NCBI GenBank assembly: GCA_020975725.1
Contig: QXJR01000014.1
Span: 310,001-374,000 of the forward strand
Direction of reading: 5' to 3'
Origin: Picocystis sp. L7
Taxonomy: Eukaryota > Chlorophyta > Picocystophyceae > Picocystales > Picocystaceae
Length of the DNA: 64,000 bases
Shown one piece after another: positions 9,056 to 19,809 of the stretch; position 1 is the stretch's first letter, and the number at the start of each line of letters is the position of its first letter. Under the pieces are notes generated by a model. It had not been told where the DNA came from. It ran no database searches and was given only the letters and a program-made list of their open reading frames with translations. The position numbers were made by a program, and so were the translations under genes.

Positions 9056-11351
9056 ATGAACATGGAAAGCACCTACGACAAATGGTTCCAGATGGCGGAC
9101 CAGGTGCGTGCCTGGATGTCTGCAGAAAAAAACGCAGGAGAGCAGGCAGGCGAACGACATGGCGACGAAAGAAAGAGAACGTGGTGGATGTGCTCGTGGA
9201 CAAATGGAGAAGAAGAGGGCGAGGAATGGGGTGATGAGATGGCGAGTAGTCGCTCCGAAAGGGGAAGCAACCATCGACAGGACTGACCCGTGCATTCTCG
9301 AACGCAGGACTACGACGGACTGGTGAGCGGTGCGGAAGCAGTCGCATTTTTCCAAAAGTCTGGGTTGGATCAATCGGTACTAGCGGAGGTACGTCCAACA
9401 TTTGCCTTCTGCAGAAAGCGTGCGATCCCCGTGACAAAAACGTTCAACGTCTGACCTTGCAGCACGGAATATCAATGTTTTCTAGGTTTGGAATCTGGCC
9501 GACGAACAGGACATGGGGTACCTCACCAGGCCGAAGTTCTACGCTGCAATGGCGCTTCTTTCAACGGCACAGAGCAACGGAGGGAGAATATCGGACTTTG
9601 AGGCAAGGCGTGTCCTGTCTGGCACGGGTGGTGTGGTTCCTCCGCCATTCATGAAAGGTCTGCAAGAAAGACATCCTTCCCAAGCAACCAGTGAAAAACC
9701 GAAAACAACCTCGTTTAGCTTCTCAGGGTATGCTGCTCCTTCCCAGTCGTCCTCGGCTCCGCAAGACTTTATGCAGCAAGCACAATCCAAACCTCTTGAC
9801 CTTCAACTCCCTATGGCATCTGCTGAGGAAATTACCAGATATCACAAAATGTTCAATGACAGTGACAGGGATGGGGATGGATATTTACAGGCCGAAGAGT
9901 GCTTTGGAATCTTTATGCAATGGAATCTCCCCCAAAGCGATCTCAGCAGCATCTGGGATGTTGCTGCAGGGGACGATGGGCGGCTGAACAAGGAGCAGTT
10001 TGTGAATTGTTTGTACCTGATGGAAAGCAGGAGAAAAGGGGCCCCGACTCCGGCACAACTTCCTCCAAACTTTACTCCAGTGCAGAAGCCAGAGGAGGAC
10101 CACATGTCACAGCTCTCTAGCCAAGTTGAGGCTCTGTTGGGTCGAATGCCCCCCCCTGTGTCCGCTGCCCCAAAGGTGGATGGGGGAGCACATGTTTCTT
10201 CCCAAGTGCCCGAGCTTGATCCCAGCATCCTGAATCAGCTTCCACCATACGAAAAACAGCGACTTGCAACTCTCGGACGTGAAGCTGATGAGGCAGACAG
10301 GAAGGCACAAGCAATGGAAGCCAAGATGTTGTCTTCTGAGGAACGAGTAAGGTTTTTCAACCAGCATATGCAAGATCTGGTCCTGTTCAAGTCCCGAGCA
10401 GAAACAAAGTTGCTGGAAATGGACGGGCGTCTGGAATCAGCCCAGAATGAACTTGCTGGACTCGAAAAGCAATATCAACAGCGTTATAGCACGTCTCAGG
10501 AATCTTTGAAGTTGTTCACAGGAAAAGTCGAGGCACTCAACGAGGTACAAAAACGGAAATCTGAAGTCATGAGTGCATTCGAATTCTTGCAAATGCAGGA
10601 AAGCAGTTCAGCGAATATTGGCTTTGAGATTCAAAATGGACAAAACGAGCTAGTGACCTTGGAAGCCCAGTTGAAGGAAGCCGAGGAGGCTCTCAAACCT
10701 TTGCTCGAGACTCTGAATTCAAGAATGAAGCACAGGGAGAAGTTGCAGTTTGAGTTAGACAATGCAAGACTATCCAAACACGTTGCAAAAGCAGATATCG
10801 ATAGAGAATCAAAGAAAATAAAGGAACTGCAGGCAAAGCTAGCAGATTTCTCAGCCTCTGCTGGCCTGGAGTTCGTTGGAAGTGACAGTGGCTCAGTTCT
10901 TCAGGCCCTGGCTGACGAAGGCATATCCTTCCTGAGGCGCATTAGAGCCGTGTCAAGCACTACGAGTGTGAACATTCGCCTTGTAGATGAAAGTGTACTG
11001 GAGGATGTAGGAGAACCTGAAGATTTTGAGGATGAAGGCTGTGTGACCCTCGTAGAGGGACAATTCCAGTCTCTGGATGGACTACCTTCCACTCCTGGCA
11101 CTACCACACACAAGCTTCCTGCGGAACTTTTTGGTGACACTTCAAGTGCTACAAAACCATTTGAGCAAGCAGAAGATGGAGTTGGTGATGTGAAATCAGA
11201 GGTGGTTGAGGAGAGTCAAAGTGACTCAATGTCAGCATGGGAGTTCATAGCTCCAAGTGATAATGCTGGAAGCACCATCCCAAACCAGTATCAAGAAGCA
11301 AAAAAACCTGCAAGTGCAGGGATGGTATTTGACGGGTTCGAGGGACTGTAG
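9056..11351 (+). CDS. EH-domain endocytic protein (AtEH/Pan1, Eps15-like)
   Basis: Endocytic adaptor with two EH domains and a long coiled coil, like plant AtEH1/2-Pan1 of the TPLATE complex or Eps15. Three exons: 9056-9103, 9308-9388, 9486-11351. The introns (204 and 97 nt, GTGCGT...CAG and GTACGT...TAG) interrupt the first EH domain. Splicing gives YDKWFQMADQ, DYDGLVSGAEAV, then VWNLADEQDMGYL, a complete EH domain (residues ~7-70), confirming both junctions. The second EH domain (~150-215) has an EF-hand loop DSDRDGDGYLQAEE and IWDVAAGDDGRLNKEQF. Residues ~285-490 are Glu/Lys/Gln-rich coiled coil; the tail is acidic and ends MVFDGFEGL. 664 aa. EH domains bind NPF peptides. Converges on the SRPK gene with ~100 bp between stops. 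Confidence 0.85.
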
Positions 11352-11452
11352 TCAATGGTAGGTGTTCGTTTGATTATTGATGCTAACGCCAAATCACAAG
11401 CCTGGATCCAAGTACCTGGCACAACATGGCGATTTTTGCTGCCATCAGACAA

Positions 11453-12862
11453 TCATTCTATAAGGCTGGAAAGCCAAGGATGACGCAGCATTTCTTGCGC
11501 AGAAGCACGCCGTTCTGGCACATACTCAAGCATCGGCTCTAAGAATCCTGCAAACTCCACAGCGTCTTTCTTTGAAAAATCGTACTTGTCCAGAAGTACG
11601 CTCTCCAAACACCAGAACTTCAGTGACTTAATGTGCCTCAACTCTCCGTACCTATTAAAAAAATCGCGGCAGTACTTGCCTGACCTTGTAACCCTGCTAG
11701 GCATCCAACCAAGGAGCTCGATCATCAATGCAAGGTGGTCCTCGTCCTTGTCAAAGTCACGCCCACTCTTTGGATCAAAAAGCAAATCACCCGTTGCCAG
11801 CTCAAATACCGTGCAGGCTAGAGACCAAATATCTGCTGAGGTATCGTACCTGGCTCCAAGGATCACCTCAGGGGAGCGATACTGCCGTGTTTGGATATCG
11901 TTTGTGAAGTGCTTGTATGTCCAACAAGCGTTGCCCATGTCAACAATCTTGCATTGCACATCCTTGACACTGATCTCTGAATGAATCTTTGGATGACACT
12001 CTTGGTCTCTGGTACACGACTTTTCTTCGTTGTCATTCAGTAGGCACGAGTCAATCGGTGTCGCGCATCCTTCTTCATACTCATCATCAAGCTTAGTTGG
12101 ATGCGTTTCCTCCAGAACCATCTTCTGCCCTTCCTCCTGCTGTTCGGCCTTTTTCACCTTTCTCTTGAGTTTTTTCTTCTGATTGCTGGTGAGAGTAATG
12201 CCTTGCACCTGCCCTGCCACTTTAGCTGCGGCTCGTTCCATGGTGCCCGTCCCGTTGTGTGGATTCTGTCCCTTCTTGTGGTGCTTCTTCCTGTGGCCTT
12301 TCCCTGGCAGTGGCTTGGTGAGCATGACGTTTTCTGGTTTGAGGTCTGTATGGATGACGTTGCACTCCCTGTGCAGATAATCAAGGCCTACAAGCACATC
12401 ATGTGCAACTTTTTTGACAACCGGCATGGGTGCCCCTCTATACCGGTAGTGTTTGATGAGCCGAAGCAGATTGTCTCCCAGCACTTCGAAGACCATGCAT
12501 ACGTGATTCCCGTTGGGTCCCGCGTGTTCGAAATGATCTAGCATTTGCACCACATGCCTTTTCTTCCGATCTTCTCCGCTGGCCACTTGTCTCAGCAGTT
12601 TGACTTCGTCTCGGGCAGCTTCGGTGTAATGCTTGGCACTCTTCTGCACCTTGAGGGCCACCGTGGTTTCGTTCTTCAGGTCTTCCGCTTTCCACACCGT
12701 GGAGAAGTGTCCCCATCCTAGCTTGGCACGCACCACGTATCTCCCGTTGCCAAACACGTCTCCGATCCTCACTCGATGGTATCCACCTCTTCGATATTCG
12801 CTCTCGCTCTCCGAGCCACTGCTGCTGGTGCTGCCACCGTCCGAGCTGGACGTGGGGGCCAT
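11453..12862 (-). CDS. SRPK: SR-protein kinase (SRPK family)
   Basis: Ser/Thr kinase that phosphorylates RS domains of splicing factors. Signatures: Ser-rich N-terminus, GDVFGNGRYVVRAKLGWGHFSTVW (glycine loop), VALKVQKS (ATP-binding Lys), CNVIHTDLKPENVML (catalytic loop), then a non-conserved Lys-rich spacer of about 130 residues, followed by VDMGNACWTYKHFTNDIQTRQYRSPEVILGARYDTSADIWS. The DMGNACW and split kinase domain are diagnostic of SRPKs. 469 aa from the Met at 12862; the frame runs on upstream to 13498, but that translation is low-complexity and overlaps the flank. G-run motifs lie 180-220 bp upstream. No intron required. Confidence 0.88.
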   Translation of the reverse strand: MAPTSSSDGGSTSSSGSESESEYRRGGYHRVRIGDVFGNGRYVVRAKLGWGHFSTVWKAEDLKNETTVALKVQKSAKHYTEAARDEVKLLRQVASGEDRKKRHVVQMLDHFEHAGPNGNHVCMVFEVLGDNLLRLIKHYRYRGAPMPVVKKVAHDVLVGLDYLHRECNVIHTDLKPENVMLTKPLPGKGHRKKHHKKGQNPHNGTGTMERAAAKVAGQVQGITLTSNQKKKLKRKVKKAEQQEEGQKMVLEETHPTKLDDEYEEGCATPIDSCLLNDNEEKSCTRDQECHPKIHSEISVKDVQCKIVDMGNACWTYKHFTNDIQTRQYRSPEVILGARYDTSADIWSLACTVFELATGDLLFDPKSGRDFDKDEDHLALMIELLGWMPSRVTRSGKYCRDFFNRYGELRHIKSLKFWCLESVLLDKYDFSKKDAVEFAGFLEPMLEYVPERRASAQEMLRHPWLSSLIE

Positions 12863-13661
12863 CCCCGATCGCGCGCTCTCCACCGTCCGATCCGCCCTCC
12901 ACCAATCCCCGTGCAGCACGGGGATCCGACCGTTGGGGGGAAACCGGGGCGATGGAGCACGTGGTCCAGCACGTGCGTGCTTTCCCTCGTGTGCGAGTCT
13001 GAGGCGAGGGAGAGGTGCAGGCAGCCATGGACCCCGAGGAAAGGGGGGCACCTGCGACACAAGGCAGGACAAAAGGGGGGCATTCGAAATCGAAAAAGAA
13101 GGGAGGGTTGAATCGGGGGACCCGAGGTGGGGACCAGGCACGAATGGAGGGGATATTGGAGGGATGCGGATGGCCTCCTTCGTGTGTGAGAGGCAGATGA
13201 CAGCCCCATGGTAAAGAAGAGTAATGTCCCATGGCAAGAGAACGACTCCTGCAACTAACGTCCCACAAAGATTCGGAGGTTTCAACACAATGCCTCGAAA
13301 CATCACGATGAATGTACCATCAGGCCTACAAGGTGGCCGATCCGTCCTCCGACCAACACCAACAAAACGCGAGTGTTCCTGAAACACTGCACATTCTGCT
13401 ATTTCAAACCTCACTGCTAGATAAATAGAAAGCGGAGCTTCCGCATCATTCGTAGACAGAAGAAATCCATCGGTCAAAAGGCGAAATACCTCCAACACAT
13501 GGGGTCGTCCGGTGTGCTCATCGTGGACAGTCCATCGAACATGCAGGTTTTGACCGCGCAGGTCGCAGCAAAAGCCCTTGGTCCTTCACAGATCGATCAC
13601 ATGGGTCCTTCAAGGGACAAGTAGCATTCTCAAACCCCCCGTTTCGGCTGTACGCCCCCCT
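12863..13661. promoter_or_regulatory. 5' flank of SRPK and 3' flank of the DAT1-like gene
   Basis: No gene seen. It holds two GGGGGGCA motifs (13043-13050 and 13075-13083) and GGTTGAATCGG at 13106-13116, all words that recur in other 5' flanks of the window. The minus-strand frame continuing from SRPK is a shadow. Confidence 0.4.
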
Positions 13662-14735
13662 TCATTTATTCGGCTCGCAATACAAGTCATATGAAATGGG
13701 CTCGATCTCTGCAGAAGGAGGATATTTGTCGTTTTCAATGAGCTTTTCCAAAGCGAGGGCGACCGGCCCAGGGTTCCCGTCTCCGATAGCCTTTCCGTCC
13801 CACTCTACCACAGCTGTGACCTTCACACCACTGCCAATCATCATGATCTCTTTCGCTTGTCTCGCCACATGCTCCGGCACGGGACGTACATACGCCCTCC
13901 TGATCCCAGGGACAATCGTGACGTTCTCGTTGACACCCGAACCAGCTCCAAGCAATTCAAGCACGCGTATGACAGTGATTCCAGCCAGTACTTTGTCGAA
14001 AGGTGGCACCAACAGATCCCCTTCTTCAGTGAGGACAGCCACATTCATGTTTGGTCCCTCCCCCAAGTGTCCTTCTTCGTCGATCCAAATCCCTTGGTCG
14101 CATCCTTTATCCATGGCTTCCATCAAATGTAGAACATTAGGAAGGTAGTTGTTGCTTTTGATGGTGGAGAAAGGGGGAGGTTTCATGGGTACAGTACTGG
14201 TGATGGCACGGATGCAGGGTGCTTCGACGGTGGAGCCATTCGTGGCAGGAACCGTATACACCACACAATAAAATCCAGGATGTGCGTTTGCTTCTGGCGC
14301 CAGTCCGAATCCTCCACCACCAGCCGTGATCCAGTACCTGACGTATCCATCACGCACCCCTGAAGCGGCTGCTGTGTCCATCACGATGTTCGCGAGCTCG
14401 TCCTTCTTCCATGGCAGCGATATCCTCGCACCTTGCGCCGACCTGGCAATCCGCTCTACATGCGGATGAAGCTGATACATGCTCCCGCTTCGAATGATGG
14501 CCGTGTCGAAGACTCCGTGTCCACGATGCACCATGTGGTCGTCGATGGGAATCACCATCGCGCTCGCGTCGGTCGTGATGGCGCCGATGGCGCTCGAGTA
14601 CATCGCGCACAGGTGTCGCGTGGCGCGGGACGAGGCCCTCGCGGCTTCCATCCTGGCGTAGGCTTCTCTTGCGTCCACCAGCGACGTCGGGACGCGCGCC
14701 ATCGCCGTCCTCGGCGTCGGCGAGTGCGCTTCCAC
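13662..14735 (-). CDS. Class IV PLP aminotransferase/lyase (DAT1-like)
   Basis: Fold-type IV PLP enzyme closest to plant D-amino-acid transaminase DAT1 (At5g57850, also described as 4-amino-4-deoxychorismate lyase). Seen: VIPIDDHMVHRGHGVFDTA (substrate and phosphate-side residues, ~62-80), VRYWITAGGGGFGL, TVPMKPPPFSTIKSNNYLPNVL with the PLP-binding Lys in STIKS, GIWIDEEGHLGEGPNMNVA (PLP phosphate region), and EIMMIGSGVKVTAVVEWDG near the C-terminus. The STIKSxNYLPNVL context separates this group from branched-chain aminotransferases. 357 aa from 14735; an internal Met at codon 12 is an alternative start. Targeting is unclear. It could act in D-amino acid metabolism or folate (p-aminobenzoate) synthesis; the sequence does not decide. 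Confidence 0.85.
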   Translation of the reverse strand: MEAHSPTPRTAMARVPTSLVDAREAYARMEAARASSRATRHLCAMYSSAIGAITTDASAMVIPIDDHMVHRGHGVFDTAIIRSGSMYQLHPHVERIARSAQGARISLPWKKDELANIVMDTAAASGVRDGYVRYWITAGGGGFGLAPEANAHPGFYCVVYTVPATNGSTVEAPCIRAITSTVPMKPPPFSTIKSNNYLPNVLHLMEAMDKGCDQGIWIDEEGHLGEGPNMNVAVLTEEGDLLVPPFDKVLAGITVIRVLELLGAGSGVNENVTIVPGIRRAYVRPVPEHVARQAKEIMMIGSGVKVTAVVEWDGKAIGDGNPGPVALALEKLIENDKYPPSAEIEPISYDLYCEPNK

Positions 14736-15858
14736 TCGATGTTCGATGCACCACTTGGTCGTGGTTGGTTGGAAACTGAGACGTGTGAACCATGGCTCGA
14801 AACACCACGGGCATCACAACACCGAAGGAGAAGCCTTCGTAGTTGCGAATCCAAGATCACCAAGCCCAGAATCGAAGAAGGAGAGCCAGTGGGGTGCAGT
14901 GACCATCGGAGGAAGGAAGAAGTAAGGCACGTGGATGGAAACCAATGGAGCTCCAAGGCCTCGTTCGTTGCTAGGACCTTCATCCGGGCCATTGATGCGT
15001 GTACGGTTGTCCACAACCACGTACTCATGTGGACAACATGGGCGTGTTTCCACGATTCTTAAACGCATGAGGATTTTCCAAAGCCCGGGATGTGAAGTTG
15101 GCACGACGAGAACACGTTGCACGGTTCCTCAAGCCTTCGATACGAGCATTGCATGGACGCAAAGGCATCGCACTCAACCACCCATGGCAATCTCATCGAT
15201 TGAACATGTGTTCTATGCGCAGATAAACCACGAGGATCCACCGTGTAGGACCACATGCCTTGGTTGGGAAAAGGTAAGATGCGATTTCTCGTCGTCGCGT
15301 TGCATACACATGGTGGGGTCAAGTGGAAGGAATGCTTCTAATCTCCACCGAAGCACCGCGCAACTACGAGATTGCATGCCATCCACACAGGAGCAAGTTT
15401 GTATGCGCAGCTTGCATTGTTCGCGGGTCCACGTGCCTTGAAAGGGCGGATTGTCGTTGGCTCGCATTCTACCTTGAGATGAACGAGAGCGGTTCACATC
15501 CCGTTTTGCTTAGGTCCGCACGAATGGTTTCTCGATGGCGGTGGCTTTTGCAACCATCATCCCCCGTTTCCAATTCGTGCATACAGAAGCCACATGTCCC
15601 TCTTGTTCCCACATTTGCGACCTCGCCATGGCCGTGCGACGAGCGCGCAAACAAGCGACGATTCGCGCGCTCCGCCTGGATTCTGAGCATCCCGTGGTGG
15701 CCTCCAAATGGCCACATCTCCATTTCTCCTCCATGGCCATTCCTCGCTTCTTGCATTGGGTTTGTTTACCTCGTCCAATTGCCTCACCCATTGTTGGGCA
15801 CCCCAACAAGTGGAACAGGTCAGAAGGTTCAGTTCACCTTTCCTCCCGACTGGAAGCC
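14736..15858. promoter_or_regulatory. Divergent intergenic region, DAT1-like gene / STR14
   Basis: 1.1 kb between two outward-facing starts. Several short frames cross it, none convincing. No GTTAA palindrome or long repeat was noticed; promoters of both genes must lie here by position. Confidence 0.35.
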
Positions 15859-16653
15859 ATGGCGTCTTCGCGCGTCGCAAAGACGAAGCTGTCGAGTTCG
15901 CTGGGTCCGTCGACGCGGCATGGACATGGGAAGGTCCGCAACGCACGTGTGCAGGCGACGGAGAGGAGCTGGGGGAGGGAAGTGCGCCCGTACCTCGCCG
16001 AACGCGCGCCGAAACAGGTGCTGGTGGAAGAAGCCATGAAGATGGCACGACAGGACGGAGCAGTGTTGCTGGACGTAAGGCTCGAGAAAGACTTTGAACA
16101 GGTCCATGCTGAAGGTGCCGTCAACGTGCCGCTCTTCCGGCCCATCGAAGGTACAGGTGAGTTTCCGAGGTTCGAACGAAAACGAAGCCGAAGCATACAG
16201 AAGCTAATGAGCAAGTGTTTTACTTCAGGCATGAGCTCGCTGCTTAAGCGTGTCATTTATGCTGTGAACGGAGTGAAGGGATCGGAAGGAAACCCGAATT
16301 TCCTGAGCAGCGTGGAAAAATCGATTCAAAGGGGCCAAACAGTGCTAGTCATGTGCGATGCAGGTGGAGCCTACCTTCCAACACCATCGTTCATGGAAGG
16401 GAAGAAGTCAAGGTAAGCTATTGCACATCTTTTACTACTGAGTGTCTGCTCCATGGATGCGTGCATGATGAAGATGCTGATGATTTTGCAATGCAGGTCC
16501 CTGGTTGCAGTGTACGCACTGCTGAAGCTCGGCGGTTACGAAAACGTCGTTCATGTATTTGGGGGGTTGCGAGAGTGGGCAAGCCGTGGTTTGCCGCTTG
16601 AAGGGTCTAATACAGCTGCGTGGAAAGACAAGGCAGGTGCCCTACCTCCCTGA
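15859..16653 (+). CDS. Plastid rhodanese-like protein (STR14-like)
   Basis: Single rhodanese-domain protein resembling the plant plastid STR14 type. Three exons: 15859-16156, 16229-16412, 16497-16653, with introns of 72 nt (GTGAGT...CAG) and 84 nt (GTAAGC...CAG). Splicing restores VPLFRPIEGTG+MSSLLKRVIYAVNG and MEGKKSR+SLVAVYALLKLGGYENVVHVFGGLREW, continuous rhodanese sequence. Leader MASSRVAKTKLSSSLGPS is transit-like. The active-site loop is MCDAGGAYLPTPSF with the expected Cys, and the plant-type insertion before the last helix is kept. 212 aa. The substrate of this group is not known; it may bind or transfer sulfur, or act as a scaffold at thylakoids. An alternative donor 6 nt upstream at 16151 would be in the same phase. 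Confidence 0.8.
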
Positions 16654-16818
16654 ATAAAACGACATTCAATGCATATCTGACGAGCTTGCACATCAAGTTT
16701 CAATTCTACACTTATCTCCTCGTTCTATCCAACATAGCTGCAGTGCAATAGGAATCCCATACTTGCATTGGAACCTGATGCAGGATACATTACCGTGGCC
16801 CTGAGCTGGTGGAATACG

Positions 16819-19207
16819 TCACTTTTTGGCCTCCCATTTAAATTCGCATACCAAACCTGGCAGCAGGCCTCCGGGGACCGTAAGTTTAGTGCCGTCATCA
16901 GCTAATGTTTTGGAAGTTGATTCAGTTTCAATGTCGTAAAAAGAAACGAAAATGTCAGTAAAGCAAAAGACAAGACACGGGGTAAAGAGCAACCGTAAAT
17001 TGTGACGACTGGCACTTACCTTTGATTGGGACAAACCGTATGCCCTGTAGCAGTGTACTGATAGGTGCCGCAAAGACGCCAACCAGTGCATCAGGCTGTG
17101 CGGGAATGTCATCCCAGCAGCTCAGTAGAAGCATGGAGACTGCTGTGTCTTCTACATCAAACGTGAACCTCGATCCCCACATAGGATTGTAGCCGTTGTT
17201 GTTCACTGTTTTCGTGCGACTTTTTTCGTGGATACCTGAAGGACCGTATACTTGCACCTTTATGTATGGGTCCACCCTGTCACCCCCGATAGAATGTTTT
17301 GCTTTGGGTATGAGGTGCCCACAATGAATGGTAAGAGTAAGAATTCCCGGATTTCCGAAACTTGGACCAATGACAGGTCCAAAATCCACAGGCATAGAAG
17401 AAGGTCCAGCCGGTTTCCGCATGTGTTCCGGTTTGAGAACATAACCACATTCTCCATTCTCTAGGAATCTTCCATGATTCAGCTGCATAGGTCGGTCGTG
17501 AGTTTGTATATTCAAGGCAACAAGTTGACATCCCAGCGACCAGGGCAGCATGGGGTTGAAGTTCGACGAGTTGAATCGCAACCCACCCGGGTAATTCCTG
17601 CTGAAGCAAACTTTGTTGAATTGTCTCCATAAGTCAGCATGTGCACTGGCAAGCTTGAGAGTAGTGGTTTCTGAAAAAGAGCAGCATCCTACAGTTGGCA
17701 AATCATCTGCTATCGCGTGACCATCTTCCCACATGCATTTGACCTTGTGCCTGGAAACTGATTCCATCATAATGAGCTGAGCGAGTTCTTGGGGGACCTT
17801 GGACATACCCTTTGCCATGGCTTGAGAAGCTCTGATTGATCCACCGGCAGCACCGCTGGTTTCGAAAAATTGTTCGTCATCCTCTGGTTCTTCATCTTCC
17901 TCAATCTCAAGAGAAATAACGGTCGATTTTCCTTTCAGAATGATTTTACCACGTAGCTCGTTTGGACTTGGCATTTCCTTCCTCTCAGGAGGCAGGCTTC
18001 CAACAAGGGTGTCGCCTAATATGCTCGTCAGAATCTCTGCCATCCGCTTCTGCTGGCCAAATGAGCAATGGTTTTCCAGGGAAAGTATGACCGGGTACAT
18101 GGATTTCTTGAAACCGTACTCCTTCACGCAAGCTACGATATCCTGAAACTTGATTTTGGATGTCATAGTGTACCCATGGTAGACAATTGGATCCCCATCT
18201 GGACCGTCCCAACAATCAAGTTCCACACAACGGAATCCTTGTTCCAGGGCAATGCGATACATATCAATGGTGCTCTCGCTTTTGAGCTGGTCACCTGTGA
18301 GATAGGTGTTGTGACTTGAATTGATCCAGTAATCAGTCAATGGTTGGTCCATGTCTTGATAAACGGTTTTGCACATCTCGCTCTTGAGAACTGAGTTGGT
18401 CAGGCTATGCAACGCTTCTGAGAATATGAAAATATCGCACCCCTCGTCCGTGTTAACCTTTTTCACTGCCGAACCAGACCTTCTGTACTCTTTCACAGTG
18501 CTTTTCATCTTTCCCATGTCCCAGTCGCTGTTGTTGCGGCTATGGAAGTACTCAAGGACCTGCTTCTCCGAGATGCAATCATTGATGTTGCTTGCTCCAG
18601 CCAGCATAAATTGCTGCTTTACAAAGTCATTCAGACTTGTCTCTCTCCAGAAATCAACAAAGTCTTGAAAGTCCAGTTCCTTGGTTCTCAACCGTTTTTG
18701 AAACTTCTTGAATGCCTTTTCCAGTTCAGCATCAGAAATTCCACTGCTGAGTCTATGTGCAATGTCCTTGGCCTCTCGGCTGTTGATAGTACCACTAAAA
18801 TCTTTGTCCGCAAGGCGGAACAGAGTGTGGAGTGCCCTCATCGTAGGTCCCATTTCTTGGCCTTCGTAGAACATAGTGGTACCTTCCATGGCTTCCATCC
18901 ACTCTTGGCGCTCTTCCTCGCTGGCACAGCTGAAGTAGAAGACATAGCTCTGACCGGATATCATGATGCAGTGCTGTCCAAACTTCCCAAACTTGATTTC
19001 CTTCCGTTTGGGAAGCTTTTGCACCCCTCCTGCCGTGGCAATGAGACGCTTCTTGAGGCTTTCGTCTTCGTCTTTGCTCCAGTAGTAGATAGTCCCGTCG
19101 TCGAAGAGCCGCACGTGCTTTTCCTTCCACTCGTACCGCTTCAGGCACCTGGATGTGGACCCTCCACGCTTCCACAGCACACCAGACATCAGCACGGTCG
19201 GGCTCAT
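16819..19207 (-). CDS. Phosphoinositide-specific phospholipase C with PH domain (copy 1)
   Basis: Hydrolyses PI(4,5)P2 to IP3 and diacylglycerol. Domain order: PH (residues ~7-115, [26 protein letters not shown]), EF-hands (~125-200, [14 protein letters not shown]), PLC-X (~290-435) with catalytic His in [13 protein letters not shown] and [15 protein letters not shown] (~500-620, [14 protein letters not shown]), and C2 ([13 protein letters not shown]). Two exons: 17020-19207 and 16819-16901. The 118-nt intron (16902-17019, GTAAGT...TAG) must be removed to complete the C2 domain as RFVPIK+[16 protein letters not shown]...FKWEAKK. Without splicing the frame ends at 16955 with a hydrophobic, unrelated tail. 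756 aa. Land-plant PLCs usually lack the PH domain, so this is the animal/fungal PLC-delta-like layout. A paralogue follows upstream in the same orientation. Confidence 0.88.
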
Positions 19208-19809
19208 GGTTTCAGTGGCGTCCCGACACGTGTACCGAGCGTGCTTGGGAATGCACGAGTGGGTAAGATACTGGCGACCCTAGATGGAAGACGTCTTGGG
19301 GTCGGCCTGGAGCTCAATGCCCCCCTTTTTCTCCCAAGCCTTCCTTTCGAACCGGATCTGAACCGAAACAATCGTCCGATGGAACCGGACGGACGGCCCT
19401 TTCGACTCCGAAATGAACCCGGAACGAACCGGGTCGGTCCTCAAACCCTGCAGGACGTGCACCAGACACGGTTAAGATCGCGATTTTCCTCCAGCACGCC
19501 TGCACGGCGGCTCAGAAACGCGCGCTGAGGAGCATGGAGGCGATGGACGGCGTCGGACCGACCTCCACCTCGCGAATGGGACGGAAGGGCGGTCCTCCGA
19601 GGCGATGCGACGCGGCACGACGGTCCGAGTCTGGTGCACTTTTGAAAGGAGGTCTTCCCATGGACCGAGGGAGGGGGGAAAGGGGGGCATGTGAAGCCAG
19701 AAAGAGAGAGGATCCAACAACGAACATCAAGATGAATCAGAAGGAATCCGTGCTTGGAACCATCCAGCTGCCTTCAATCGACCAGATCGGAGTGGGAAAA
19801 GAGTCGCGC
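19208..19809. promoter_or_regulatory. 5' flank of PLC copy 1 with shared promoter words
   Basis: Between the two PLC copies. Contains ATGCCCCCC at 19317-19325, CCCTTTCGA at 19397-19405, the block TGAACCCGGAACG (19414-19426) followed by GGTCGGTCCTC (19432-19442), GGTTAAGATCG at 19470-19480, and GGGGGGCAT at 19682-19690. The 29-nt GAACCCGG...GGTCCTC block has a close match upstream of the DUF3119-like gene at 42857-42885. No gene seen. Confidence 0.4.
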
